A stretch of 64,000 nt of DNA. Origin: JAIQFF01 sp963788505. Lineage in GTDB: Bacteria > Acidobacteriota > Terriglobia > Terriglobales > Acidobacteriaceae. The notes below the pieces were generated by a model, which had not been told where the DNA came from, searched no databases, and worked only from the letters and a program-made list of their open reading frames with translations. Both the position numbers and the translations under genes were made by a program. The DNA is taken from contig CAWBGY010000009.1 of the NCBI GenBank assembly GCA_963788505.1, positions 806,001 to 870,000 on the forward strand. The letters are read 5' to 3'. Positions 24,208-33,136 of the stretch are shown here, piece by piece; position 1 is the first letter of the stretch; every line of letters begins with the position of its first letter.

Positions 24208-24822
24208 ATGATTCACCTCCCCCGGCTCTACGCCATTCTCGACTGCGCCCACTTCTCCGATACTGAAGCCCTTTGCCTGTCCGCCCTTGAGCTGGTCGCG
24301 GGCGGTATTACACTCCTGCAGTACCGAAACAAAACGGAAAATGCCCGCCAGATGCTGGAACAGGCCCGGGAGCTAAGACGTCGCCTCCCGAGCTCCGTCA
24401 AACTGATCATGAACGATCGTGCCGACCTATGCCTGGCGTCTGGCTTTGACGGAGTCCACGTTGGACAGGACGATCTCTCGCCCGAAGGGGCGAGAAAGGT
24501 GATTGGCAAAACGCTCTGGCTGGGAGTTTCCACCCACAACCCCGAACAGCTTGTCGCAGCCGATAAGACCAGTGCCGACTATCTCGCCGTCGGGCCGGTC
24601 TTCCCGACTCCGAGCAAAGCCAATCCCGACCCTGTGGTTGGACTCGAGGGAGTTCGCCGGGCGAGGGCGTTGACCGGCAAGCCGCTGGTGGCAATCGGCG
24701 GGATCACTCGCGAAAATTGCCGGTCCGTCATCGAGGCTGGGGCGGACGCCGTGGCGGTGATATCCAACTTGATACGGGAGCCCCGCAAATCAGCAGAGGA
24801 ATTTTTCCGAATATTGGGATAA
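24208..24822 (+). CDS. thiE: Thiamine-phosphate synthase
   Basis: 204 residues, usual length. TIM-barrel motifs of ThiE: LQYRNKTENARQMLEQA (substrate pyrophosphate contact), LIMNDRADLCLASGFDGVHV, GQDDLSPEGARKVIG, GVSTHNPEQL, DYLAVGPVFPTPSKANPDP, LVAIGGITRENC and a C-terminal GADAVAVISNL phosphate-binding loop. It couples hydroxymethylpyrimidine diphosphate with thiazole phosphate to give thiamine phosphate. No other thi gene and no TPP-riboswitch-like sequence is visible in the spacer, which is occupied by a palindromic repeat. No clear ribosome-binding site is seen before the ATG. Confidence 0.93.
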   Translation: MIHLPRLYAILDCAHFSDTEALCLSALELVAGGITLLQYRNKTENARQMLEQARELRRRLPSSVKLIMNDRADLCLASGFDGVHVGQDDLSPEGARKVIGKTLWLGVSTHNPEQLVAADKTSADYLAVGPVFPTPSKANPDPVVGLEGVRRARALTGKPLVAIGGITRENCRSVIEAGADAVAVISNLIREPRKSAEEFFRILG

Positions 24823-24896
24823 AGTCGGAACGCTGGCTTCGCGGGCGGGTCGCCCGCGACCACACCGGCCACACAAGCCACACAACCAGGAGGGCT

Positions 24897-26477
24897 GTGA
24901 GTACCGAGACCAAGCCACCCACCCCGGCCGGCGCCACCGACTGGGACCTCCATAGCCATCAAGACAAAGAACTGGTAAAGGGGCTGGGACTGACCAGCGC
25001 CACCATGCTGGTCATGGGCTCCATGATCGGTTCCGGCATCTTTATCGTCTCGGCCGAGATCGGTCGCGAGGTCAATTCTCCCGCCCTGCTGATCGGGGCC
25101 TGGCTCGTGACCGGCTTCCTCACCATCGTCGGGGCCCTCAGCTACGGCGAGCTGGCAGCCATGATGCCGCGCGCGGGCGGCCAGTACGTTTACCTGCGCG
25201 AAGCGCTCGGACCGCTCTGGGGATTTCTTTACGGCTGGACGCTCTTTCTTGTGATCCAGACCGGGACCATCGCTGCCGTCGGTGTGGCCTTTGGCAAGTT
25301 TCTCGGCATTTTCTTTCCCTCGATCTCTTCCGCGAACTGGATCGTGCATTTCTGGAAAGTGCCGCCGATTCACATCGGCCCCATGGTACTGGGGAACATG
25401 GAAACCGGGTTAAGCACGCAGAATCTGGTGGCGATTCTGGTGGTGGTGGCGCTGTCGGTGATCAACATCTTCGGCCTGAAGACCGGGGCGCTGATTCAGA
25501 ATGTTTTTACCTTTGCCAAGGTTTCCGCCCTGCTGGGACTGGTCTTCCTGGGTGTGTTCGTGGGACGCAATGCGCAGGCTCTGGCGGCAAACTTTCAGGG
25601 AAGCTTCTGGCATAACGCGGGATTAGGCGCCCAACACGCCGTACAGGTGGGAGTCGGCGGTCCGACTGTGCTGGTCGGCACCCTGACCATCCTCGCGGTG
25701 GCGCAGGTGGGATCGCTCTTTTCCGCCGACGCCTGGAACAACGTGACCTTCACCGCCGGGGAAGTGAAAAATCCCAGCCGCAATCTGCCGCTCTCGCTGG
25801 CGATCGGGACGGGTGTGGTGATCGCGCTGTATGTCGCCTGCAATTTTATCTATCTGAGCGTCCTGCCCCTGGCTGGTACTGCGGCAGGCGCCACCATTCT
25901 GGAGCGCGGCATCAAGTACGCCACGGAAGACCGGGTAGGTACGGCGGTCATGTCCCAGATGCTGGGCGCGACCGGGGGGACCCTGATGGCGATCGCCATC
26001 ATGCTCTCCACCTTCGGTTGCTGCAACGGCCTGATTCTGGCCGGCTCGCGCGTCTACTACGCCATGGCCAAGGACGGCCTATTTTTCAAAAGCGTCGCCA
26101 AGCTGAATCCCACTTACAAGACTCCGGCAGTGTCGCTCATGGTGCAGATGGTCTGGACCTGCATCCTGTGCGTCTCGGGGAGCTACGGACAGCTGCTCGA
26201 CTACATCATCTTCGCGGTACTGGTGTTCTACATCCTCACCATTTTTGGTTTGTTCGTCCTGCGGCGGACACACCCCAACGCGGAACGGCCCTACCGGGCA
26301 ATTGGTTACCCTGTACTTCCGGCAATTTATATTGCGATGGCTTTGTTTATCGATGTCGTACTATTACGCTACAAACCGCAGTACACCTGGCCGGGTCTGA
26401 TTATCGTGTTGCTGGGAATTCCGGTGTATTTCATGTGGTCGCGGCAACTGCGCCCGGGAACAGGGGCTTCAGCCTAG
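24897..26477 (+). CDS. APC superfamily amino-acid permease (first of two)
   Basis: 526 residues from a GTG start with AGGAGG four bases ahead; the longer open frame overlaps thiE and lacks signal. About 12-13 membrane helices; the first has the APC unwound-helix motif MVMGSMIGSGIFIVSAEIGR, and the second/third ALSYGELAAMMPRAGGQYVY with the downstream YLREALGPLWGFLYGW. These place it in the LAT/APC group that moves neutral amino acids by proton symport or exchange. A hairpin GCGGGCG/CGCCCGC lies at 24840-24856 ahead of the start. The second permease gene begins 22 bases after the stop, so both are likely one transcript. Confidence 0.9.
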   Translation: MSTETKPPTPAGATDWDLHSHQDKELVKGLGLTSATMLVMGSMIGSGIFIVSAEIGREVNSPALLIGAWLVTGFLTIVGALSYGELAAMMPRAGGQYVYLREALGPLWGFLYGWTLFLVIQTGTIAAVGVAFGKFLGIFFPSISSANWIVHFWKVPPIHIGPMVLGNMETGLSTQNLVAILVVVALSVINIFGLKTGALIQNVFTFAKVSALLGLVFLGVFVGRNAQALAANFQGSFWHNAGLGAQHAVQVGVGGPTVLVGTLTILAVAQVGSLFSADAWNNVTFTAGEVKNPSRNLPLSLAIGTGVVIALYVACNFIYLSVLPLAGTAAGATILERGIKYATEDRVGTAVMSQMLGATGGTLMAIAIMLSTFGCCNGLILAGSRVYYAMAKDGLFFKSVAKLNPTYKTPAVSLMVQMVWTCILCVSGSYGQLLDYIIFAVLVFYILTIFGLFVLRRTHPNAERPYRAIGYPVLPAIYIAMALFIDVVLLRYKPQYTWPGLIIVLLGIPVYFMWSRQLRPGTGASA

Positions 26478-26499
26478 CTGCCCAGGAGAAACGAAACGC

Positions 26500-28074
26500 A
26501 TGGCAAATCTGCTGGTAACCAAGCCTCTGGACATGATTCTTACCGAGTCTAAGGAAGAGGGCGAACATTCTCTTAAACGCGCTCTCGGCGCCACCAATCT
26601 GATTACCCTGGGAATCGGGGCAATTATTGGGGCAGGAATCTTCGTTCTGACCGGCGCCGCGGCGGCGCAATATGCCGGTCCCGCCATCGTGCTTTCCTTT
26701 GTTCTCGCCGGAATCGCCTGCGCGTTTGCCGGCCTTTGCTATTCAGAATTCGCTTCGTTGATTCCGATCGCCGGCTCCGCCTACACCTACGGTTATGCCA
26801 CGCTGGGCGAAATTTTTGCCTGGATCATCGGATGGGACCTGATCCTTGAATATGCCTTCGGGGCGGCAACCGTGGCTTCCGGCTGGAGCGGATACGTCAA
26901 CAGCTTTCTTCAGGACTTTGGCATTCATCTTCCGCCCTCCCTCACCGCCACTCCCGGCACCGAACTGGTGAGCTATGCCGGCCGCTGGGAGCGCTTGGCC
27001 ACCATCCTGCCCACGCTGAAGGCGCACGGTGTCGATCCAGCCACCCTTCGCCACGTACAAGGAACGTTTAACCTGGTGGCGTTTGTCGCGATCGCTGTCG
27101 TGACCGTGATTCTGATCATAGGCATCAAGGAGTCGGCGAACCTGAACTCGGGGATCGTTATCGTCAAGGTTGCGATTGTCCTGACTTTCATCGGCATCGC
27201 CGGTGTTTTTGTCTTCGCCCATCCTGAGATCGCAAAAGCCAATTGGCATCCCTTCGTTCCTCCCAATACCGGGGAATTTGGACACTATGGCTGGTCGGGA
27301 GTGGCGCGCGGAGCCGCCGTGATTTTCTTTGCCTACATCGGGTTCGACGCGGTCTCGACCGCGGCCCAGGAAGCCAAGAATCCTCAGCGTGATATGCCCA
27401 TCGGCATTCTGGGCTCGCTGGTGATCTGTACCATCCTGTACATCCTGGTGTCGGGCTTGCTGACCGGGGTTGTCTCCTATACCGCGTTGAATGTCCCCGA
27501 TCCGGTGGCGGTTGGAATCGACAGTACCGGGGTACGCTGGGGCAGCATCCTGGTAAAACTGGGGGCCATTGCTGGACTGGGCAGCGTGATGCTGGTGATG
27601 CTGCTGGGCCAGTCGCGCGTGTTCTTCTCCATGTCGCGAGACGGCTTGTTGCCCGAGTGGGCCGGAGCGGTTCATCCCCGCTTCCGCACACCCTGGATCT
27701 CCAGCATTATCGTGGGCATTTTCGTAGCGATTTTCGCTTCCGTGATCCCGATCGGGATTCTGGGCGAACTGGTAAGCATCGGCACGCTGCTGGCATTCGT
27801 GATCGTTTGTGCCGGTGTCTGGATCCTGCGCGTCCGGCGTCCGAACCTGGCTCGTCCTTTCAAAACCCCCTGGGTCCCGTTCGTGCCCATCATGGGAATC
27901 CTGATTTCCGGCCTGATGATGGCCAGTTTGCCCGGCGATACCTGGCTGCGGCTGATTATCTGGCTCGTCATCGGCATGGCCGTGTACTTTGGCTACGGAC
28001 GCCATCATAGCAAGGTGCAATTGGCGGTTGCCGCTTCCCAAAAGCCTAAGCCAACTCCGTCCGTGACTGCCTGA
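26500..28074 (+). CDS. APC superfamily amino-acid permease, cationic amino-acid transporter type
   Basis: 524 residues, start ATG 26500 with CAGGAG ahead. The N-terminal cytoplasmic segment SLKRALGATNLITLGIGAII and the motif GAIIGAGIFVLTGAAAAQYA, together with YSEFASLIPIAGSAYTYGYA, match the CAT/YfnA branch. About 12-14 helices with a long external loop (about 145-190). The FFAYIGFDAVSTAAQEAKNP motif and MSRDGLLP loop are also family marks. Substrate (basic or branched-chain amino acids) cannot be settled from sequence. A strong terminator follows the stop. Confidence 0.9.
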   Translation: MANLLVTKPLDMILTESKEEGEHSLKRALGATNLITLGIGAIIGAGIFVLTGAAAAQYAGPAIVLSFVLAGIACAFAGLCYSEFASLIPIAGSAYTYGYATLGEIFAWIIGWDLILEYAFGAATVASGWSGYVNSFLQDFGIHLPPSLTATPGTELVSYAGRWERLATILPTLKAHGVDPATLRHVQGTFNLVAFVAIAVVTVILIIGIKESANLNSGIVIVKVAIVLTFIGIAGVFVFAHPEIAKANWHPFVPPNTGEFGHYGWSGVARGAAVIFFAYIGFDAVSTAAQEAKNPQRDMPIGILGSLVICTILYILVSGLLTGVVSYTALNVPDPVAVGIDSTGVRWGSILVKLGAIAGLGSVMLVMLLGQSRVFFSMSRDGLLPEWAGAVHPRFRTPWISSIIVGIFVAIFASVIPIGILGELVSIGTLLAFVIVCAGVWILRVRRPNLARPFKTPWVPFVPIMGILISGLMMASLPGDTWLRLIIWLVIGMAVYFGYGRHHSKVQLAVAASQKPKPTPSVTA

Positions 28075-28097
28075 AGTTCCGACGAAAGCGTTTCCTC

Positions 28098-28129
28098 GGC
28101 CCTACCGCACGGCGCGGCAGGGCCTTTTT
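28098..28129 (+). terminator. Rho-independent terminator after the permease genes
   Basis: GGCCCTACCGC (28098-28108) pairs with GCGGCAGGGCC (28114-28124), one G-T wobble, loop of five, then TTTTT. Confidence 0.85.
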
Positions 28130-28455
28130 GTTTTATAGTCAATTTGGTCGTTGGTCCTTAGTCCTTGGTCGTTGGTCGTTGGCAATGAGACACCCGCCCA
28201 TTGGGAAGTAGCCAGCCACCAACGACGGACGACCAACGACCAACGACCATCTGCTCCCATGAAAGCCTTCCGCAACCTGCGACTGATCGGCCTTTTTGTT
28301 TTATAGTCATTTTCGTCCTTGGTTTGGTCGTTGATCGTTGGCAATACGACACCCGCCCCAATGGGAAGTAGCCAACGACCAACGGCCAACGACCAACGAC
28401 CAACGACCAACGACCATCTACTCCCATGAAAGCCTTCCGCAACCTGCGACTGATC
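28121..28455. repeat. 168-base tandem duplication with iterated TTGGTCG words and a duplicated gene start
   Basis: Copy 1 runs from GGCCTTTTTGTTTTATAGTC (28121) to CTGCGACTGATCGG (28290); copy 2 starts at 28289 and ends in the K+ channel gene. Each copy holds left arms made of TTGGTCG words, a core with CACCCGCCC and GGGAAGTAGCCA, right arms of CGACCAA words, then ATGAAAGCCTTCCGCAACC. This fills the 351-base spacer. Confidence 0.9.
28259..28306 (+). pseudogene. Duplicated, truncated 5' end of the K+ channel gene
   Basis: The first copy of the duplication carries the first eleven codons of the channel gene (MKAFRNLRLIG), then runs into the copied terminator T-tract and stops: MKAFRNLRLIGLFVL. 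It is a by-product of the duplication; whether it is translated as a leader peptide is unknown. Confidence 0.8.
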
Positions 28456-29424
28456 GGAGTGGCGTTGTTCGTGCTCACGCTGGTGGGCACGGCCGGCTTT
28501 CATTTCATCGAGGGATGGCCCTGGTTCGATGGCTTCTACATGGTGATCACGACCTTCACCACCATCGGATACCAGGAGACGCATCCTCTGTCGCATGTCG
28601 GACGCTTGTTCAACGTCGGCCTGATCATCGCCGGTGTTTCACTGGTTTTTCTCGGCATCGGGTCACTGACTCAGGCTTTGCTAGAATTCGAGCTGGGCAG
28701 CTTTTTCGGAAGGCGAAAAATGGAGCGCGAGATCAGCCGGCTCTCGGAGCACTATATTATTTGCGGCGCGGGCCGCGTAGGCCGCAGCGCGGCGCGGGAA
28801 CTGGCGAGCAAGGGCGTGCCCTTTGTCATCGTGGATCAGAGCGTGGACCGGGCAGCGGGCGCCGATGCCGCCTGGCTGACGGTGGTCGGCGACGCCACCC
28901 AGGGACAGACCCTGCGCGACGCCCACATCGAACGCGCCCGGGGGTTGGTCGCCGCCACCACCACCGACGCCACTAACCTGTATATCGTGCTCACCGCGCG
29001 CGAACTCAATCCCCAGTTGAGAATCATCGCCCGCGCCAGCGAAGAAGTCGCGGAAAAGCGCCTGCTTAAGGCCGGCGCTGATTCGGTGGTTTTGCCCTAC
29101 CTGTTTGCGGGACAGCGCATTGCGCGCTCGTTTCTGCAGCCCCACGTGGTCAGCTTTCTCGACTCTGCTACTGCTCACCTTGAGATGGACCTCGAGATCG
29201 GCGAAATCCGCGTGGCGAACGCGTCAACGGTCGCGGGAAAGACCATCGAAACTTCTCGCATCCGGCAGGATTGCGGCGCTGTCATCCTGGCCATCAAGCG
29301 GGAAAAGAAAATGGACTTCAATCCCTCGCCGGAAGACCGCATCGAGCCTGGCGACTACCTGATCGCCATGGGCGAATCCTCACAACTGCGCCAATTGGAA
29401 CGAATGGCAGCGGCCCGGCCATGA
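28426..29424 (+). CDS. Two-helix potassium channel with TrkA/RCK regulatory domain
   Basis: 332 residues. Membrane helix 1 is at about 8-27; a pore loop with the selectivity-filter-like sequence TTFTTIGYQE sits at about 42-51 and helix 2 at about 62-85. The RCK N-lobe (TrkA-N, about 103-225) begins HYIICGAGRVGRSAARELA, a Rossmann nucleotide site; the TrkA-C domain (about 245-332) ends with DRIEPGDYLIAMG. This is the MthK/Kch layout of ligand-gated K+ channels. The start is the second copy of a duplicated ATG region. The stop overlaps the next gene by four bases. Confidence 0.93.
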   Translation: MKAFRNLRLIGVALFVLTLVGTAGFHFIEGWPWFDGFYMVITTFTTIGYQETHPLSHVGRLFNVGLIIAGVSLVFLGIGSLTQALLEFELGSFFGRRKMEREISRLSEHYIICGAGRVGRSAARELASKGVPFVIVDQSVDRAAGADAAWLTVVGDATQGQTLRDAHIERARGLVAATTTDATNLYIVLTARELNPQLRIIARASEEVAEKRLLKAGADSVVLPYLFAGQRIARSFLQPHVVSFLDSATAHLEMDLEIGEIRVANASTVAGKTIETSRIRQDCGAVILAIKREKKMDFNPSPEDRIEPGDYLIAMGESSQLRQLERMAAARP

Positions 29425-30995
29425 AGATCGTTACGGCTGCCGAAATGCGTGAGATCGACCGCCTCACCAGCGCGCGCTTCGGCGTCCCCTCGCTGACCCT
29501 GATGGAAAACGCCGGTACAGCGCTGGCGGAGTTCGTCGCGTCGCAGTATCCCGCAGCCAAACGCATTGGGGTAATTTGCGGAAAGGGAAACAATGGCGGG
29601 GACGGATTTGTCGCGGCCCGAAAACTGCACGGGGCCGGCAAAGACGTGCGGGTGCTGTTGTTGGCTGAGCGATCGGAGCTGCGAGGCGACGCGGCGGAGA
29701 TGTTCACCAAGCTGCCAGTTGCGCCGATCACGGCGTCGGCGAAGGAACAGCTGAAGACTGAATCCGCCCGCGCGATTTTCGACACGGACGTATTAATCGA
29801 TGCCATCCTCGGCACGGGCTTCCGCCCGCCGGTCAGCGGGCTATACGCTGAAGCGATTGCCGCGATGAATGCGAACTCCGTGCCTATTGTGGCGGTGGAT
29901 ATTCCATCCGGCGCTGACGCCGATGTCATGGGCGAGCAGGTTGGCGCCGTGACCAGAGCCGATGCTGTCGTGACTTTTACCGCGCCCCGCCCGGCCCATG
30001 TCTTTGGCATGCTCACCACCGGGCCGACAGTAATTTCGCCCATCGGTTCGCCGGACGAAGCCATCGTCTCTGCTTTGGGCCTTAACCTGGTTACGGCGCA
30101 CGAAATCGCGCCCCTGATCGGTCCACGGCCGCGGGCGGCCAACAAGGGAAATTTCGGCCATGTGTTGGTGCTGGGCGGATCGACGGGCAAGGCAGGAGCG
30201 GCTGCCATGGCCGGTATGGCAGTGCTGCGCGCGGGCGCGGGTTTGTCTACCGTGGCCACGGCGAATTCAGTGCTCGCGACCGTTGCCGGCTTTCATCCCG
30301 AGCTTATGACCGAGTCCCTCGAGGAAACGGAAGCCGGCAGCATTGCTCTGGCCGCACTGCAGCAAGGCCGGTTGGATGCCCTGATCAAAGGAAAAACTGT
30401 GCTGGCGGTCGGCCCCGGCATTTCGCGCCATCCCGACACGGCCGCGTTCGTGCGGGGCGTCATCAAGAAATACAAACTCCCCATCGTTCTGGATGCGGAT
30501 GGCCTGAACGCCTTCGAAAACGGTGCCGCAGAACTGAAAAACAGGGCGGGTGCTCTGGTCATCACGCCGCATCCTGGCGAGATGGCGCGGCTGATCGGGT
30601 CTTCTATTCCTGCCGTGCAGCACGACCGCCTGAATGTCGCCCGCACCTTTGCCCGCGAACACGAAGTGATCGTCGTACTCAAGGGCCATCGGACTTTGAT
30701 TGCCCAGCCCGACGGTACGGTTTGGGTGAACACCACCGGAAATCCCGGCATGGCAACCGGAGGCACCGGCGACATATTGACCGGCATGGTCTCTGGCCTG
30801 ATCGCCCAGCACCCGGATCGAATTGCGGAGGCGGTGATTGCCGCAGTTCATCTCCACGGTCTGGCCGGCGATGTGGCGCGCGAGAGCATGGGCGAGCATT
30901 CGATGGTCGCAACCGATCTGCTCCAGGCATTGCCCGAGGCATTTCGCAGGACGCAGGCCGCGGCACAAATCCCGCGGGTCACGCTCTGCAATTAG
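29421..30995 (+). CDS. nnr: Bifunctional NAD(P)H-hydrate epimerase/dehydratase
   Basis: 524 residues. Residues about 1-215 are the YjeF_N epimerase (MKIVTAAEMREIDRLTSARF, ICGKGNNGGDGFVAARKL, VDIPSGADAD); about 225-510 form the ribokinase-like ADP-dependent dehydratase (KGNFGHVLVLGGSTGKAGAA, VLDADGLNAFENG, VITPHPGEMARLIG, NTTGNPGMATGGTGDILTGM). The two halves repair damaged hydrated NADH and NADPH. It overlaps the channel gene by ATGA; in many bacteria tsaE follows directly, and here it appears after the PilZ-like gene and a repeat. The longer open frame to 29271 is rejected because it lies inside the channel gene. Confidence 0.95.
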   Translation: MKIVTAAEMREIDRLTSARFGVPSLTLMENAGTALAEFVASQYPAAKRIGVICGKGNNGGDGFVAARKLHGAGKDVRVLLLAERSELRGDAAEMFTKLPVAPITASAKEQLKTESARAIFDTDVLIDAILGTGFRPPVSGLYAEAIAAMNANSVPIVAVDIPSGADADVMGEQVGAVTRADAVVTFTAPRPAHVFGMLTTGPTVISPIGSPDEAIVSALGLNLVTAHEIAPLIGPRPRAANKGNFGHVLVLGGSTGKAGAAAMAGMAVLRAGAGLSTVATANSVLATVAGFHPELMTESLEETEAGSIALAALQQGRLDALIKGKTVLAVGPGISRHPDTAAFVRGVIKKYKLPIVLDADGLNAFENGAAELKNRAGALVITPHPGEMARLIGSSIPAVQHDRLNVARTFAREHEVIVVLKGHRTLIAQPDGTVWVNTTGNPGMATGGTGDILTGMVSGLIAQHPDRIAEAVIAAVHLHGLAGDVARESMGEHSMVATDLLQALPEAFRRTQAAAQIPRVTLCN

Positions 30996-31116
30996 TCCTG
31001 GCTCCGGGCCGCCGTCGTCCTTCGGGTCAGGGCCAATTCCGCAATAGGCCTGCATCCTCATGATTACATGAGAGGTTAGCCGCTCTCGCTCAACCTCGCC
31101 ATCGGAATCCGTACAT

Positions 31117-31563
31117 ATGCCTTCGGTAACCTGTCCGGTCCAACAGCGCCGTGAAATAGTTTGTGGTATGACTCACTTTCCCCAAGTGCATCCTCAGCGC
31201 CGTGCTCCACGTATTAAGCTTGGCGGTTCAGTTCTGGCCTTAGTCATGTTGGAAGATGGTCAACGCGCCAAAGCCAAACTCCAAACGGTCTCCGTGACCG
31301 GCGGTCTCTTGCGCCTGGCGAAATCTCTGGGTCAGGGAGATTTTGTCGAGGTCGCTTTTCAAACCCAGTCTGGTCCAGTCCGAGGCATGGCTGAAATGCT
31401 TACCCCGGTTCGGGCGGCCAGTGGTGGGGCCCTGCAGCCCTTCCGTTTTGTCGCGCTCGGCGACGACGACCATCGCGCTTTGCGCATGGTGGTTGATTCG
31501 GCTGCCGACCGGAGTTTCCAGGGAATCAGGTCCAGCCAGTGGACCGCGCCAAAAACGGTTTGA
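31117..31563 (+). CDS. PilZ-like domain protein
   Basis: 148 residues; an internal ATG at 31168 (MTHFPQVHPQRRAPRIKL) is an equally good start. The RRAPRIKL motif plus the beta-rich stretch (KLQTVSVTGGLLRLAKSLGQ, GDFVEVAFQTQSGPVRGMAE) match the PilZ pattern RxxxR...(D/N)xSxxG, though the second motif reads SVTGGLL without the usual Asp, which may weaken c-di-GMP binding. It could link second-messenger levels to surface motility, given the pil cluster elsewhere in the window, but there is no direct evidence. It stands alone between nnr and a repeat-filled spacer. Confidence 0.65.
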   Translation: MPSVTCPVQQRREIVCGMTHFPQVHPQRRAPRIKLGGSVLALVMLEDGQRAKAKLQTVSVTGGLLRLAKSLGQGDFVEVAFQTQSGPVRGMAEMLTPVRAASGGALQPFRFVALGDDDHRALRMVVDSAADRSFQGIRSSQWTAPKTV

Positions 31564-31602
31564 GAGGCTGCGGCTCGAACCTCCCGATAGAAAAATCAAG
31601 CC

Positions 31603-31672
31603 TGTCATCCTGAGCGCAGCCAGCCCATTCGCTTGCGAATGGGCCGGTGGAGTCGAAGGACCCCTAACACCG
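31603..31672. repeat. Dispersed palindromic element, forward copy
   Basis: GTCATCCTGAGCG, hairpin CCCATTCGC TT GCGAATGGG, then GGAGTCGAAGGACCCCT. Nearly identical to the element at 14865. Confidence 0.85.
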
Positions 31673-31728
31673 TCACGTCATGTGGGGGGACATTGTTACA
31701 ACAAGCCTGCGGCGAAAACGCAGCACAT

Positions 31729-31791
31729 AGAGGTCCTTCGACTGCGCGGTTGCTTCGCGAAGCGAAGCAACTACTCCGCTCAGGATGACAC
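31729..31791. repeat. Dispersed palindromic element, inverted copy with another hairpin
   Basis: AGGTCCTTCGACT, hairpin GTTGCTTCGC GAA GCGAAGCAAC, then CGCTCAGGATGACACC. It faces the copy at 31603, so the two form one larger inverted pair upstream of tsaE. Confidence 0.85.
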
Positions 31792-31845
31792 CTTACCCGT
31801 CCCGGGGGAGGGAATCGCTATACTGGTCACTCGATTTCGACCAGC

Positions 31846-32325
31846 ATGGCCACACAAGAATTCATCACCCACTCCCCCGAGGAGACCATTGCGCTCGGCC
31901 GCACCCTGGCCGGGATGCTCACTCCACCCAAGCTGGTGCTGTTACGCGGCGACCTGGGTGCCGGCAAGACTACTCTGGTCAAAGGCATTGCCGAAGCCTT
32001 CCGGGCTGCGTCTGCCGAAGATGTGACCAGTCCGACCTTCACGTTGGTCCACGAATACCGCGGCCCCCAGGCCAACCTCTATCACGTCGACCTTTACCGG
32101 GTTGATACCCCACGCCAGCTGGAAACATTGGGACTCGATGACCTGATCGCTGACAACAGCATTCTCCTGATAGAGTGGGGGGAGAAGTTCGCACGCTTCG
32201 AGCGCGAGCGCGATGTGGAGATTGCGCTGGAGAATATGAATGACAACGTCGGCGAGCCTGGGCGAGGTCTGAACGAGTCTGAACGAGGATCTGAAAATGA
32301 CCGGCGCATCCGGGTCACTTCCTAG
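31846..32325 (+). CDS. tsaE: tRNA threonylcarbamoyladenosine biosynthesis ATPase TsaE
   Basis: 159 residues. Walker A GDLGAGKTTLVKGIAEAF at about 39-56, the TsaE signature SPTFTLVHEYRG, YHVDLYRVDTPRQLETLGLD and the LLIEWGEKF strand. TsaE works with TsaB and TsaD to make t6A37 in ANN-decoding tRNAs and is essential in most bacteria. Its last 29 bases overlap the following gene. The C-terminal 25 residues are poorly conserved in type (Glu/Ser/Gly-rich). Confidence 0.95.
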   Translation: MATQEFITHSPEETIALGRTLAGMLTPPKLVLLRGDLGAGKTTLVKGIAEAFRAASAEDVTSPTFTLVHEYRGPQANLYHVDLYRVDTPRQLETLGLDDLIADNSILLIEWGEKFARFERERDVEIALENMNDNVGEPGRGLNESERGSENDRRIRVTS

Positions 32326-33130
32326 GTTGAACGCTCCCTTTCCCAGGTTTGCAGCGGGCGGAGGACTCGCTGCCATTCGGTCTGGGCTGGCAATCGTCCT
32401 CCCCCTGATCTGGCTGATGATGGTGACTAGCGCGCAAATCTGCCGCGCTCAGGACGCGGCGTCGCCGTCAGCCCCGAATAACGATGCCGCCGCAGGCCAG
32501 AACCATGCCCGGAAGGGGACCGATTCTTCCACCCAGCCATCCGGCCAGAAGCGAATGTTCGGCGTCATGCCGGCATACGGATTGGTTGAAGCCGGCATGC
32601 AACCGCCTCCGCTGACCTCCGGCCAGAAGTTCAAGCTCGCAGTGCAGTATCTCAATCCCTACACGTTCGCTTTTGTAGCTGTCGAAGCCGGTGTGAATCA
32701 GGCGCGCAACAGCCCCCAAGAATATGGCCAGGGCGCGGAAGGTTATGGCAAGCGGTATGGCGCCGGCTTCGCCGACGGTTTGACCGACGGCATCTTTGTC
32801 ACCGGCTTATATCCGTCTCTCTTGCGGCAGGATCCGCGTTACTACCGTCTCGGCGACGGAGGTGCTTCTCGCCGCCTGGGATACGCAGTGAGCCGCATCG
32901 CGGTGACGCGGCAGGACTCAGGCCGGAAAGCGTTCAATTTCTCTGAAGTCCTGGGAAGTTTCAGCTCTGCGGCCCTGGCCGTGACCTACTATCCCAAAAG
33001 CCAGCGGGATTTTTCCAGTGTGGCCGAGCGCGCGGGGGTCCAGTTTGGCTTCGATGCCGGTTTCAATGTGTTGAAGGAATTTTATCCCGAGATCTCACGC
33101 AAGGTTTTCGGCAAGAAGCACAGGCGATAG
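32297..33130 (+). CDS. Secreted conserved hypothetical protein of acidobacterial type
   Basis: 277 residues, overlapping tsaE in another frame; the start ATG follows GAGGATCTGAAA. A signal-like hydrophobic stretch at about 29-48 (SGLAIVLPLIWLMMVTSAQI) ends near AQDA, unusually far from the start, so the true start may be internal. The mature part has a low-complexity Ala/Ser/Gln segment, then a conserved-looking core (YLNPYTFAFVAVEAGVNQAR, LRQDPRYYRLGDGGASRRLG, YAVSRIAVTRQDSGRKAFNF). Similar proteins, as I recall, occur widely in Acidobacteriota; no function is known. It converges with fabI, with six bases between the stops. Confidence 0.7.
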   Translation: MTGASGSLPRLNAPFPRFAAGGGLAAIRSGLAIVLPLIWLMMVTSAQICRAQDAASPSAPNNDAAAGQNHARKGTDSSTQPSGQKRMFGVMPAYGLVEAGMQPPPLTSGQKFKLAVQYLNPYTFAFVAVEAGVNQARNSPQEYGQGAEGYGKRYGAGFADGLTDGIFVTGLYPSLLRQDPRYYRLGDGGASRRLGYAVSRIAVTRQDSGRKAFNFSEVLGSFSSAALAVTYYPKSQRDFSSVAERAGVQFGFDAGFNVLKEFYPEISRKVFGKKHRR

Positions 33131-33136
33131 CGCGAC

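Noticed and set aside
28141..28425. CRISPR array (repeated CGACCAACGACC)
   Set aside because: Units are short, contiguous and inverted in two arms, with no spacers of regular size and no cas genes nearby.
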